Positions 17,095 to 25,204 of a DNA stretch of 64,000 bases are shown here, in pieces. The notes under the pieces are model-generated. The model was not told where the DNA came from. It did no database searches and saw only the letters and a program-made list of their open reading frames with translations. The DNA is taken from contig NZ_JABGCG010000012.1 in NCBI RefSeq assembly GCF_019799925.1, positions 1-64,000 on the forward strand. Reading direction: 5' to 3'. The stretch's first letter is position 1. The number at the start of each line of letters is the position of its first letter. The position numbers were made by a program, and so were the translations under genes. Source of the stretch: Blastococcus sp. CPCC 205250 (GTDB lineage Bacteria > Actinomycetota > Actinomycetes > Mycobacteriales > Geodermatophilaceae).

Positions 17095-17130
17095 ACGCTA
17101 CGGACGGCGCCCGGGAATTACAACAGTTGT
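17095..17130 (-). promoter_or_regulatory. Promoter and overlapping operator of the amidohydrolase gene
   Basis: Reverse strand: -35 TTGTAA (17123-17118), 17-base spacer, -10 TAGCGT (17100-17095). The odd palindrome ACAAC-A-GTTGT at 17120-17130 covers the -35. The patch 17116-17137 is clearly AT-richer than anything nearby. The TetR gene ends at 17132, so its product is the obvious candidate binder. Confidence 0.6.
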
Positions 17131-17131
17131 T

Positions 17132-17824
17132 TTAATTGGCTCCGGCAGCCTGGGCCGGCGGCTCGGTGACGGGCGCCCGCCAGAGGCCCACGAGGGCGTC
17201 GATGATCCCGGTGGCGGCGTCGTGCCAGGTGGCGCGCGGCGTGGGGCGCCCCTCGGACAGGGCGCGCTCGCGGTCGGCGCAGCCGTGGACCAGCAGCTGC
17301 ACCTCCATCGCGCGCCGCTCCTCGTAGACCGCGTCCGGCAGGTCGGCGACGCAGCCGCGCAGGCCCTCGACGACCCGGCGCAGGGCCGCGGACCGCGCGC
17401 CGTCCTCCAGGGCCAGCTCCCGGAAGGCCGGGTCGGTCACGATCTGGGCGCGGAACCGGGCGAACCAGGTCGGGTCGCCGAGCTCGGCCAGGTGGTCGGT
17501 CGAGGGACGCACCAGGCACGCGACCCAGTCCCGCAGGCCGGGGTCGGCACACAGCCGGTCGACCATCTCCGCGCGCCGCTGCTCGATGGGCTCGGAGTGG
17601 GTCCGGAGCACGGCGCGCACGAGGTCGGTCCTGACGCCGAAGTGGTAGCCCACGGCGGCGCTGTTGCGCTGCCCCGCCGCCTCCCCGATGTGCCGGTGGG
17701 ACACCGCGGCGATCCCGCGCTCGGCGAAGAGCCGCTCGGCGGTGGCGAGGATGAGCTGCCGGGAGGCGTCGCCGCGCTCGGCCCGGGCCCGCCCGCGGGT
17801 GCCGCCCTGCTGCGCCTCCGCCAC
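17132..17824 (-). CDS. TetR family transcriptional regulator
   Basis: 230 residues. HTH region RQLILATAERLFAERGIAAVSHRHIGEAAGQRNSAAVGYHFG; the phrase QRNSAAVGYHFG marks the subgroup of TetR proteins linked to lipid or aromatic catabolism. C-terminal helices follow. GTG start at 17824 has no Shine-Dalgarno. It sits immediately upstream of the amidohydrolase in the same direction and divergent from an MFS transporter (207-base gap), so it may control both. Confidence 0.9.
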   Translation of the reverse strand: MAEAQQGGTRGRARAERGDASRQLILATAERLFAERGIAAVSHRHIGEAAGQRNSAAVGYHFGVRTDLVRAVLRTHSEPIEQRRAEMVDRLCADPGLRDWVACLVRPSTDHLAELGDPTWFARFRAQIVTDPAFRELALEDGARSAALRRVVEGLRGCVADLPDAVYEERRAMEVQLLVHGCADRERALSEGRPTPRATWHDAATGIIDALVGLWRAPVTEPPAQAAGAN

Positions 17825-18031
17825 CGGAGGAGGGTAGCCAGCCCGTGCGGCTGCGCCCGGTGTCCCACCCGGTCGGAGCCGGAGCGCCGGGGTCCCGGCC
17901 CGCCGGCGAGCGTGTCGACCACCACACCGGGAGCCCCTCCCGGTCCACCGCTCCGCCCCGGTGCGCGTGCGACCATCGACGGCGTTCCGCAATCCCGGCC
18001 ACACCGGCTGCACGGAGGGCTGGAGGGCCGC

Positions 18032-19450
18032 TTGCAGACCTCGGAGACGGCGCCCCGGAGGACCGGGCCGCGGTGGATCACCGCCGCCCTCCTGCTCGGG
18101 CTGTTCACCACGACGTTCCCCTCGACGATCCTCACGATCGCCGTGCAGCCGATCGCCGCGGACCTCGACTCGCTCCCCTCGACCGTCGTCTGGGTCACCA
18201 CCGCTCCCCTGCTCGCCGCCGCCGTCACCACCCCGCTGTTCGGCCGGCTCGGCGACATCCACGGCCACCGGCGGGTGTACCTGGCTGGCATCGTCGTCGC
18301 GATGGTCTTCGCGCTCGGCAGCGCGCTGGCCTGGGACGCCACCAGCCTGATCGCAGCGCGCACGCTCTCCCAGGTCGGGGCGGCGGCCACGGTGCCGACC
18401 GCGGTGGCCCTGCTGTTCCGCGCCTCCCCGCCCGGCCAGCGGGTGCGCGCCAGCGCCCGGATCGGCGCCACGACCTCGGGGGCCGCGGTCATCGGGGTCG
18501 TCGTGGGCGGGCCGCTGGTCGACCTGATCGGCTGGCGCGCGATCTTCGTCGGCCAGGTCGCCCTCTGTGCGGTGGCGCTGGTCCTCTCGCTGCTGGTGAC
18601 GCCCCGCGACCCGCGGGAACGGACCCGGGCCCCGCTGGACGTCCCGGGCGCGCTGGCCCTCGCCGTCGCGACCCTCGCGCTCACCCTCGGGGTCAACCGG
18701 ATGGCCGTCTGGGGGTGGTCGCCGGTGCCGGTCGCCTGCCTGGTCGTCGCACCGATCGCCGTCTGGGTGCTCGTCCGCGTCGAGCGACGGGCGTCGTCCC
18801 CCCTGCTGCCGCTGCGCGTCCTCGGCTCCCGCAACGTCCGGGTCGTCACCGGCGCCAGCGTCCTGGTCGGCGCGGGCTACATGGGCAACTTCGTGGTCAC
18901 CCCGCTGTTCCTGCAGGGCGTGCTGGGCCTGACCGCCGCCGTGACCTCGCTGGTCACCGTCCCGCGGGCGCTGTCCATCCTGCTGGCCTCCCCCACCGCG
19001 GGCCGGGCGGGGATGCGCTTCGGCGAGCGCCGCGTGGCGCTCGTGGCCGGTACGGCGCTGACGCTCGTCCTGGGGTCGATGGCGGTGGGGGCCTGGGCCT
19101 CCTCCCTGGTCGCCGTGGGGATCGCGATCGCGCTCAGCGGGTACGCGTCGGGCTACCTCAACCCGGCCCTGCTCTCGGCGCAGGGGTCCGCCGTCGACGA
19201 GCGCGACGTGGGCCTCGCCGCCTCGCTGCAGCAGACCGGGTTCCAGGTCGGCGCGGTCGTCGGCATCGGCCTGTTCACCGCGCTCGCCGGCGACGCCACC
19301 ACGGCGGGGCCGTACTCCCTGGTCTTCCTGCTGACCGCGGGCTGCGCCCTCGCCGCCACGCTGGTGCTGCTGCGCATGCAGGACCCGCGGACCGCGGCCG
19401 CCGAGCGCCCCGCGCTGCCCGACCGCATCCCGGACGACGTCGAGGCCTGA
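18032..19450 (+). CDS. MFS transporter, DHA2-like drug/solute exporter
   Basis: 472 residues with ~14 hydrophobic segments. Motif A-like GRLGDIHGHRRVYLAG between TM2 and TM3 and motif C-type GAAVIGVVVGGPLVDLIGWRAIF in TM5 identify a proton antiporter of the 14-TM DHA2 group. TTG start at 18032 with TGGAGGG just upstream; an upstream CTG is the only alternative. Divergent from the TetR gene and followed 25 bases later by a hydrolase gene, probably one transcript. Confidence 0.88.
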   Translation: MQTSETAPRRTGPRWITAALLLGLFTTTFPSTILTIAVQPIAADLDSLPSTVVWVTTAPLLAAAVTTPLFGRLGDIHGHRRVYLAGIVVAMVFALGSALAWDATSLIAARTLSQVGAAATVPTAVALLFRASPPGQRVRASARIGATTSGAAVIGVVVGGPLVDLIGWRAIFVGQVALCAVALVLSLLVTPRDPRERTRAPLDVPGALALAVATLALTLGVNRMAVWGWSPVPVACLVVAPIAVWVLVRVERRASSPLLPLRVLGSRNVRVVTGASVLVGAGYMGNFVVTPLFLQGVLGLTAAVTSLVTVPRALSILLASPTAGRAGMRFGERRVALVAGTALTLVLGSMAVGAWASSLVAVGIAIALSGYASGYLNPALLSAQGSAVDERDVGLAASLQQTGFQVGAVVGIGLFTALAGDATTAGPYSLVFLLTAGCALAATLVLLRMQDPRTAAAERPALPDRIPDDVEA

Positions 19451-19475
19451 CCCGCCCCCGGAGCCGTGGGGCACC

Positions 19476-20315
19476 ATGCCAGCCGTGCCCGCGACCTCCC
19501 CCGCCCTGCCGCACCAGGTCGTCGTGGAGGGCACACCGGTCCGCTACGGCGTCACGGGCGAGCCGGGCGGCGCCGGCGACCTGGTGCTCGTGCACGGCCA
19601 CGGCGCCCACCACGTGTGGTGGCACGCCGTCGTCCCCCTGCTGGCCGACCGCTGGCGTGTGGTCACCCTCGACCTGAGCGGTCACGGCGACAGCGGGCAC
19701 CGCGACCGCTACTCCGGCCGGCAGTGGGCCCGCGAGGTGGTCGCGGTCGCCGAGGCGGCGGGCGCGCCGCGGCCGGTCGTGGTCGGGCACAGCCTGGGCG
19801 GCCGCGTCGCCCTGCTCGCCGGCGGCCTGCACCCCGACCGCGTCGCCGGCCTCGTCCTGCTCGACTGCGGGATCCTGCTGCCCGACACGCTGCGCGGGCG
19901 CACCCTGCCGCCGCCCCGGCCCTCGCGGGTGCACCCCAGCCGGGAGGCCGCGGTCGCCGCCTTCCGCCTCGCGCCGCCGCAGCCGGACCCGCCGGCCGCG
20001 CTGCTCGCCCCGGTCGCCGGGTACTCGGTCCGGGCCGTCGAGGGCGGGTGGACGTGGAAGCACGGGGGGCAGCAGTTCCCGACCCTCTACGACGAGCACG
20101 TGATGCACGCGGCGCGGACGCTGACGGTGCCGGTCGGCTACGTCTCCGGCGGCGCGAGCCTGGTCGTGGACGACGCGAAGGCCGCGGAGGTGGCCCGGCT
20201 GCTGCCCGGCGTCCGCACGGTGCGCGTGCCCGGCCTGCACCACCACCTGGTGCTCGAGGACCCCGTCACCTGCGCCCGCCTGATCGACGAACTGGCCCGT
20301 CCCACCGCCGGCTGA
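19476..20315 (+). CDS. Alpha/beta-fold hydrolase
   Basis: 279 residues. Oxyanion-hole strand LVLVHGHGAHHVWW, nucleophile elbow VVGHSLGGRVALL (Ser in GHSLG), LDLSGHGDSG and a late His in VPGLHHHLVLEDP make a complete catalytic set with an acid likely in YVSGGASLVVDD. Substrate unknown; the size and HGHG-GHSLGG pattern fit small esterases/lactonases. Same direction and close to the MFS transporter gene. A strong terminator follows. Confidence 0.9.
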   Translation: MPAVPATSPALPHQVVVEGTPVRYGVTGEPGGAGDLVLVHGHGAHHVWWHAVVPLLADRWRVVTLDLSGHGDSGHRDRYSGRQWAREVVAVAEAAGAPRPVVVGHSLGGRVALLAGGLHPDRVAGLVLLDCGILLPDTLRGRTLPPPRPSRVHPSREAAVAAFRLAPPQPDPPAALLAPVAGYSVRAVEGGWTWKHGGQQFPTLYDEHVMHAARTLTVPVGYVSGGASLVVDDAKAAEVARLLPGVRTVRVPGLHHHLVLEDPVTCARLIDELARPTAG

Positions 20316-20328
20316 CCCGCTCACGGCG

Positions 20329-20368
20329 AGAGGGGCCGGTGCGGACTCGCGTCCGCACCGGCCCCTCT
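20329..20368 (+). terminator. Strong hairpin terminator
   Basis: Perfect 18-bp stem (20329-20346 with 20351-20368) and a TCGC tetraloop, 13 bases after the hydrolase stop. Confidence 0.88.
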
Positions 20369-20380
20369 GCGTTCCCCCTC

Positions 20381-20496
20381 GGCCGGCGGCTGCGTCCCCC
20401 CGTGCGTCGCAGACGCCGACCGTGTTGCGGCTCCTCCCGGGCCCGGCTCCCCCCGACCAGCGGCTCCGTCCCCCCGTGCGATGGAGACGCTGGTCG
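20381..20496 (+). ncRNA. 6C-type structured RNA (two hairpins with six-C loops)
   Basis: Two hairpins on the + strand. Hairpin 1: stem 20384-20394/20408-20418. Hairpin 2: stem 20455-20467/20483-20495. Each has one G-A mismatch at the same place and a loop GTCCCCCCGTGCG (hairpin 1 lacks only the closing G) with exactly six cytosines. The stem pairs differ compensatorily (CTGCG/CGCAG versus CTCC/GGAG), so structure is conserved. This matches the actinobacterial 6C RNA, defined by two stem-loops with runs of at least six C. A third CCCCCC lies between them at 20449-20454. The RNA sits between the hydrolase terminator and the 3' end of the convergent TasA-like gene. Exact ends are not visible. 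Confidence 0.75.
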
Positions 20497-20520
20497 ATCC
20501 GGGCCCGCGAGGGGCTGGCT

Positions 20521-21147
20521 CTAGCGCGCGGCGCCGTCCCGCTGGACCGCCGTGAAGGTGAAGTCCAGGGCGCTGGAGGCCCCGGCGACCGCCTCGTCGG
20601 TGGCCGCGGCAGGCAGCACCGCGGTCAGCAGCAGGTGGTCCACCCCGCCGGGCGCGAGGCTGTCGATCCCAGGCAGGGCCTGGTCCAGCAGGATCCGGCC
20701 CGAGTAGAGCGACGTCGCGGTGCCCGAGCAGCTCCACACGCCGTCCACCTGCGCCCAGTCCACGGAGCAGTCGCGCACCGTGAGCTGCAGCCCGTTGACG
20801 GCGTCGGTGTCCAGGGCGCTGGACGTCGTGGCCCGCGAGGCGAGCGAGACCCGGGACAGCGCCGTCGTGCCGTCGTTGACCAGGTCGATCGGGCTGCTCT
20901 CCGAGTCACCGGCCAGGAAGCCGCCGTTCGGGAAGAGCGACAGCGTCGCCGCCCCTGCGGCCTCGCTGAGGTCGATGGACAGCACCCCGGTCGCGGTGGT
21001 GGTGACCACCGGGCTGGTGCTGTCGGTGAAGGTGCCGTAGGTGGCGAGGCCGGCCACGGCTCCGCTGACGCCCAGGACGGCGACCGAGGCCGCCACGCGG
21101 GCACGGTTGCGGCGCCGGCGGGCGGTCGATGCGGTCTGGCTGGTCAC
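20521..21147 (-). CDS. TasA/camelysin-like secreted protein with SipW-type signal
   Basis: 208 residues. After a basic N-terminus (ARRRRNRAR) comes VAASVAVLGVSGAVAGLATYGTFTDSTSP: the ATYGTFTDS ending is the signature of SipW-dependent signal sequences of the TasA/CalY (peptidase M73-like) family, whose members form extracellular fibres. The mature part is Ser/Thr/Ala-rich beta structure with two cysteines (VRDCSVDW, WSCSGT). GTG start at 21147 with AAGGAG eight bases upstream. No SipW-like peptidase gene is in the window. Fibre formation is an inference from family. Confidence 0.85.
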   Translation of the reverse strand: MTSQTASTARRRRNRARVAASVAVLGVSGAVAGLATYGTFTDSTSPVVTTTATGVLSIDLSEAAGAATLSLFPNGGFLAGDSESSPIDLVNDGTTALSRVSLASRATTSSALDTDAVNGLQLTVRDCSVDWAQVDGVWSCSGTATSLYSGRILLDQALPGIDSLAPGGVDHLLLTAVLPAAATDEAVAGASSALDFTFTAVQRDGAAR

Positions 21148-21244
21148 TGCGGTTCTCCTTCGGTGTCCCGGTGCCGGCGGGTGCTCCCGGCGACAGGGAC
21201 GACTCTGGAGGTCCAACCGCAGGTGTCCCGCCCGGGAAGCGCAA

Positions 21245-21267
21245 GGTCGGCGCAAGATGCGCCGACC
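21245..21267. repeat. Perfect 10-bp inverted repeat in divergent intergenic region
   Basis: GGTCGGCGCA, loop AGA, TGCGCCGACC, located between the TasA-like gene and the monooxygenase gene. Could be an operator or an RNA hairpin in the TasA-like mRNA leader or monooxygenase leader. Confidence 0.5.
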
Positions 21268-21310
21268 CGGCGAGCAGGAAGGAGACCGCCCGCGGCGGCG
21301 TTGACCGGCC

Positions 21311-22381
21311 GTGGACAGCAGCCGGGACGTCGGGGTGGTGGTGGTCGGCGCCGGGCAGGGCGGGCTGAGCACGGCGTTCCACCTGGCCCGGCTCGGCTTC
21401 GCCCCCGGCAGCGGCTTCGTCGTCCTCGACGGCGACGACGGCCCGGGCGGCGCGTGGCGGCACCGCTGGCCCTCGCTCACCGTCGGCACCACCCACCGGG
21501 TCCACGACCTGCCGGGCCTGGCGTTCCCCGGGCGGGGCGAGCAGCCGGCCGCCGAGGCGGTGCCGGCCTACTTCGCCGAGTACGAGCGGCGCTTCGCGCT
21601 GCCGGTACACCGCCCGGTGCGGGTGACCGCCGTGCGCCGGGCCGGGGACGGCTTCACCGTCGAGACCTCCGCCGGCACCTGGTCGGCCCGGGCTGTGGTC
21701 AACGCCACCGGCACCTGGACCCGCCCCTTCGTGCCGCGCTACCCCGGCCAGGAGTCCTTCCTCGGGCGGCAGCTGCACACCGTCGACTACCGCTCGGCCG
21801 CGGAGTTCACCGGCCGGTCCGTCGTCGTGGTCGGCGGCGGCGCCTCGGCCGTGCAGCTGCTGGGCGAGATCAGCGAGGTGGCCGCCGCGACGACGTGGGT
21901 GACCCGCCGGCCGCCGGTCTGGCGGGAGGGACCGTTCGACGAGGCCGCCGGGCGCGAGGCTGTGGCCCGGGTCGCCGCCGCCGTCCGCGAGGGCCGCTCG
22001 CCGGGCAGCGTCGTCGCCAACACCGGCCTGGTCGTCACGCCGTGGGTGCGGGCCGCCCGTGAGCGCGGCGTGCTCGACCGACTGCCGGTGTTCGACCGGA
22101 TCACGCCCGACGGCGTCGCCTGGGACGACGGCCGGTCCGTGCGCGCCGACGCCATCCTCTGGGCCACGGGCTTCCGCGCCGCCGTCGCCCACCTGGCGCC
22201 GCTGCAGCTGCGCGCCCCCGGCGGCGCCATCCCCGTCGACGGCACCCGGGTGGTCGGCGAACCCCGGCTGCACCTGGTCGGCTACGGCCCCACGGCCAGC
22301 ACCATCGGCGCGAACCGGGGCGGCCGCGCCGCCGCGGTCGACCTGGCCGCCCGGCTGCTCCCGGCCCGCACCGCCGCCTGA
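21311..22381 (+). CDS. FAD-dependent NAD(P)-binding monooxygenase-like protein
   Basis: 356 residues. N-terminal FAD-binding GAGQGGLSTAFHL, then GGAWRHRWPSLTVGTTHRVHDLPG, a central NAD(P)-binding GGGASAVQLLGEI and the ATGF motif (ILWATGFRAAVAHL) near the C-terminus, ordered as in flavin monooxygenases and trk-type flavoproteins (YUCCA/CzcO-like). The strict Baeyer-Villiger or FMO fingerprint FxGxxxHxxxW is not seen. Acts in the cytoplasm on an unknown small organic. GTG start at 21311. Next gene follows at 26 bases. Confidence 0.88.
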   Translation: MDSSRDVGVVVVGAGQGGLSTAFHLARLGFAPGSGFVVLDGDDGPGGAWRHRWPSLTVGTTHRVHDLPGLAFPGRGEQPAAEAVPAYFAEYERRFALPVHRPVRVTAVRRAGDGFTVETSAGTWSARAVVNATGTWTRPFVPRYPGQESFLGRQLHTVDYRSAAEFTGRSVVVVGGGASAVQLLGEISEVAAATTWVTRRPPVWREGPFDEAAGREAVARVAAAVREGRSPGSVVANTGLVVTPWVRAARERGVLDRLPVFDRITPDGVAWDDGRSVRADAILWATGFRAAVAHLAPLQLRAPGGAIPVDGTRVVGEPRLHLVGYGPTASTIGANRGGRAAAVDLAARLLPARTAA

Positions 22382-22407
22382 CGGGGGGCACCGGCAGAGT
22401 GGGCGGC

Positions 22408-22941
22408 ATGACCGCCCAGCTCGTGTTCCTGCACGGGGGGATCGCCTCCGGGAAGCTGACCACCGGCCGCGCGCTGTCGGCGCTCACCGGCCTGCCGCTG
22501 TTCCACAACCACCTCGTCGTGGACGCGCTGCTCGCCGTCTTCCCCTTCGGCAGCCCGGAGTTCGTGCGCCTGCGCGAGCAGTTCTGGCTGGACACCGTCG
22601 CCGCCGCCGTGGGGTCGGGGCGGTCGCTGGTCTTCACCTTCGCGCCCGAGCCCACCGTGCCGGCGGGGTTCCCCGCCCGCGTCCGGGAGGTGGTGGAGGA
22701 CGCCGGCGGCCGGGTCCGTTTCGTCGAGCTGCGCGTCTCCCCCGCCGTCCAGGAGACCCGGCTGGCCAACGCCGACCGTTCCGCCTTCGGCAAGCTCACC
22801 GACGTCGCGGTGCTGCGCTCCCTCCGGGAGTCCCCGGTGCCCGCGCCGCCCGCCGAGGTCGTCGTCGACACAGACGCCAGCCCGCCGGAGGCCTCGGCCC
22901 GCACGATCGCCTCGGCGCTGGGTCTGCCCCTGACGTCCTGA
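22408..22941 (+). CDS. P-loop ATP-binding protein, nucleotide/shikimate-kinase-like
   Basis: 177 residues from ATG 22408 (a GTG at 22399 adds three residues). Walker A HGGIASGKLTTGR at the N-terminus, then LPLFHNHLVVDAL, SLVFTFAPEP and a C-terminal helical lid (ETRLANADRSAFGKLTD), the pattern of small AAA/kinase-like proteins that phosphorylate small molecules (shikimate kinase, gluconate kinase relatives). The usual GKST is GKLT here. No pathway partner nearby. Confidence 0.8.
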   Translation: MTAQLVFLHGGIASGKLTTGRALSALTGLPLFHNHLVVDALLAVFPFGSPEFVRLREQFWLDTVAAAVGSGRSLVFTFAPEPTVPAGFPARVREVVEDAGGRVRFVELRVSPAVQETRLANADRSAFGKLTDVAVLRSLRESPVPAPPAEVVVDTDASPPEASARTIASALGLPLTS

Positions 22942-23081
22942 CGGGGGACCCCGAGCGCACGGGTGGGGGACGGATGGGGGTCGGCTCAGGGCGCTCCCGG
23001 ATGTCCCGGGACGGCGGTGGGCGCGAGCCTCGACGCCATGACCTGCTCCCCGCCCCCCGTGCCCCGCCCGCGGGCGACCCC

Positions 23082-23999
23082 GTGATCGTCGCCCGCGACC
23101 TCACCAAGACCTACGGCTCCCGCACCGCCGTCGACGGGATCTCCTTCACCGTCGAGCCCGGCCGGGTGACCGGCTTCCTGGGCCCCAACGGCGCCGGCAA
23201 GTCCACGACCATGCGCATGCTCCTCGGCCTGGACCGGCCCACCAGCGGCAGCATCAGCGTCAACGGGCACCGCTACGCCGACTCCCCCGCCCCGCTGCGC
23301 GAGGTCGGCGCCCTGCTCGAGGCGCGCGCCCTGCACCCGGGCCGCACCGCACGCAACCACCTGCGCTGGCTGGCCGCCAGCAACGCCCTGCCCGCCTCCC
23401 GCGTCGACGAGGTGCTCGGCCTGGTCGGGCTGGAGAGCGTGGCCGACCAGCGCGTCGGCCGGTTCTCCCTCGGCATGGGCCAGCGGCTGGGCATCGCCGT
23501 GGCGCTGCTGGGCGACCCGGCCGTCGTCGTCCTCGACGAGCCGGTCAACGGCCTGGACCCCGAGGGCATCCGCTGGGTCCGCACCCTGGCCCGGGACCTG
23601 GCCGCGGAGGGCCGCACCGTGTTCGTCTCCAGCCACCTCATGGCGGAGATGGCGCTGACCGCCGAGCACCTCGTCGTCATCGGCCGCGGCCGGGTGCTGG
23701 CCGACTGCACCACGGCGGACTTCATCGCCCGGCACGCCGCCTCGCACGTGCGGGTGCGCAGCCCGCAGGCCGCCGACCTCGCCGACCTGCTGCGCCGCCG
23801 CGGCTGCGACGTCGCGGCCGACGGCGGGGTGCTCCGCGTGCAGGGGCTCGACACCACCGGCGTCGGCGACCTCGCCGGCGCCTCCGGCCTCGTGCTGCAC
23901 GAGCTGACCCTCGTGCGGTCGTCCCTGGAGGACGCCTTCATGACCCTCACCGCCGACAGCGTCGAGTACGGCGCCGCCCCCGCGGGAGCGGCGCGATGA
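23082..23999 (+). CDS. ABC transporter ATP-binding protein
   Basis: 305 residues from GTG 23082, which gives the family-typical start VIVARDLTKTYG (an ATG at 23001 would add 27 residues). Walker A GPNGAGKSTT, Q-loop substitute in VGALLEARALHPG, signature FSLGMGQRLGIA, Walker B VVVLDEPVNGLDPEG and H-loop SSHLMAEM are all intact. A ~80-residue C-terminal extension is typical of DrrA-like/Nod-type exporters. It overlaps the permease gene by ATGA. Partner of the next gene in efflux or bacteriocin-immunity-type export (substrate unknown). Confidence 0.95.
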   Translation: MIVARDLTKTYGSRTAVDGISFTVEPGRVTGFLGPNGAGKSTTMRMLLGLDRPTSGSISVNGHRYADSPAPLREVGALLEARALHPGRTARNHLRWLAASNALPASRVDEVLGLVGLESVADQRVGRFSLGMGQRLGIAVALLGDPAVVVLDEPVNGLDPEGIRWVRTLARDLAAEGRTVFVSSHLMAEMALTAEHLVVIGRGRVLADCTTADFIARHAASHVRVRSPQAADLADLLRRRGCDVAADGGVLRVQGLDTTGVGDLAGASGLVLHELTLVRSSLEDAFMTLTADSVEYGAAPAGAAR

Positions 24000-24808
24000 C
24001 CGCCGCCGTGGCGGTCCCGACCGCCGTCGCCCGGGCGGCCCGCCCCGGGTTCGGGTCCGTGCTGCGGGCCGAGTGGATCAAGTTCTGGTCGGTGCGCTCG
24101 ACCGCCTGGTCGATGGCGATGCTGTTCGTGCTGGGTGCCGGGCTCACCGTGCTCGTGTGCGCGACCAGCGCCTCGGCGCTGGCCAGCCAGGAGATCGACG
24201 AGGCGCCGGGCTCGTTCGTCACCTGGGGCCTGATGATCGCCCAGGTCACCGCCGTCGTCCTCGGCACGCTCGTGGCCACCAGCGAGTACGGCAGCGGGAT
24301 GATCCGGGCCACGCTGGCGGCCGTGCCCCGGCGCGGGTCGGTGCTGGCCGCCAAGGCGATCGTGCTGACCGGCACGCTGCTGGTCGTGGGCACGGCGACC
24401 GCCTTCGCCGGCTACCTGGGCGGCAACGCCTTCCTCACCGCGGAGGGGATCGGCCTCTCCCTGGGCGACGACGGCGTGCTGCGCGCGATGTTCGGCAGCG
24501 GCCTCTACCTGGCCGGGCTGGGGCTGCTGTCCATGGCGGTGGGCCTGCTGGTGCGGCACACGGCCGCGGCGCTGTCCACGGTGCTCGGCCTGGTCTTCGT
24601 GGTCGGCAACATGGCGTTCCTGCTGCCCGGCGAGTGGGGCGAGTGGGTGGCGAAGGTGCTGCCGGGCAACTCCGGCTCCCCCGTGGCGACGCCCGTGCCG
24701 TTCAACCCGGTGCTGCTGGACCCGTGGCCGGGCTTCGCCGTCTTCGCCGCCGAGGTGCTGCTGCTCCTCGCCGTCGCGACGGTGGCCTTCCGGCGCCGCG
24801 ACGCCTGA
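23996..24808 (+). CDS. ABC transporter permease (ABC-2 type)
   Basis: 270 residues with six hydrophobic segments; starts with a cytoplasmic SVLRAEWIKFWSVRSTAWSM amphipathic elbow that is diagnostic of ABC-2/NosY-like permeases that pair with the adjacent ATPase. LGTLVATSEYGSGMIRATLAAVPRRG between TM2 and TM3 is the typical loop. The start codon overlaps the ATPase stop, so the two form one transporter. Substrate unknown. Confidence 0.92.
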   Translation: MTAAVAVPTAVARAARPGFGSVLRAEWIKFWSVRSTAWSMAMLFVLGAGLTVLVCATSASALASQEIDEAPGSFVTWGLMIAQVTAVVLGTLVATSEYGSGMIRATLAAVPRRGSVLAAKAIVLTGTLLVVGTATAFAGYLGGNAFLTAEGIGLSLGDDGVLRAMFGSGLYLAGLGLLSMAVGLLVRHTAAALSTVLGLVFVVGNMAFLLPGEWGEWVAKVLPGNSGSPVATPVPFNPVLLDPWPGFAVFAAEVLLLLAVATVAFRRRDA

Positions 24809-24843
24809 GGGAGGACCCCGGCCGGCGGTGGGACAGTGGGCGG

Positions 24844-25188
24844 GTGACCGCTCCCGATGACCTCACCGCCGGCCGCGCCCGCGCCGACGAGCTGCTGCGC
24901 CGACTGCCCGACGACGAGGCCGCGGCCGCAGCCCTGCTCGAGGAGCTCACCGACGTGCGCGACCTCGCGTTCCTCGGCGCGGGGCTGACCGCGATCGCCC
25001 GGGCGGAGGGCCGTGGGCTCCCGCCCGCCCAGCGGGCCCAGGCCGCCACCCGGCAGGTGCACCTCGGCGTGCTGCGGGACCGCTCCCGCACCGACCCCGC
25101 CGGCCTCCGGGTCTGGCTGCTGCGCGCCGCCGCGGAGGTGCAGCTGCTGCGTCAGCTCCGGGCGGCCGCCGACCGCATCGCCGGCTGA
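24844..25188 (+). CDS. Small Ala-rich helical protein, unknown
   Basis: 114 residues from GTG 24844, entirely predicted helix (LTAGRARADELLRRLPDDEAAAAALLEEL, LRAAAEVQLLRQLRAAADRIAG), no motif recognised. Leaderless-like context GACAGT seven bases before the GTG. It follows the ABC permease by 35 bases and could share its transcript. Confidence 0.6.
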   Translation: MTAPDDLTAGRARADELLRRLPDDEAAAAALLEELTDVRDLAFLGAGLTAIARAEGRGLPPAQRAQAATRQVHLGVLRDRSRTDPAGLRVWLLRAAAEVQLLRQLRAAADRIAG

Positions 25189-25204
25189 GGGAGGACCGCC
25201 GCGG

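Noticed and set aside
17132..19534. 800-residue reverse frame covering the MFS gene
   Set aside because: Only its last ~230 codons (TetR) look real; the rest is a GC-driven shadow of the MFS gene, with His/Arg/Gly-rich non-protein composition.
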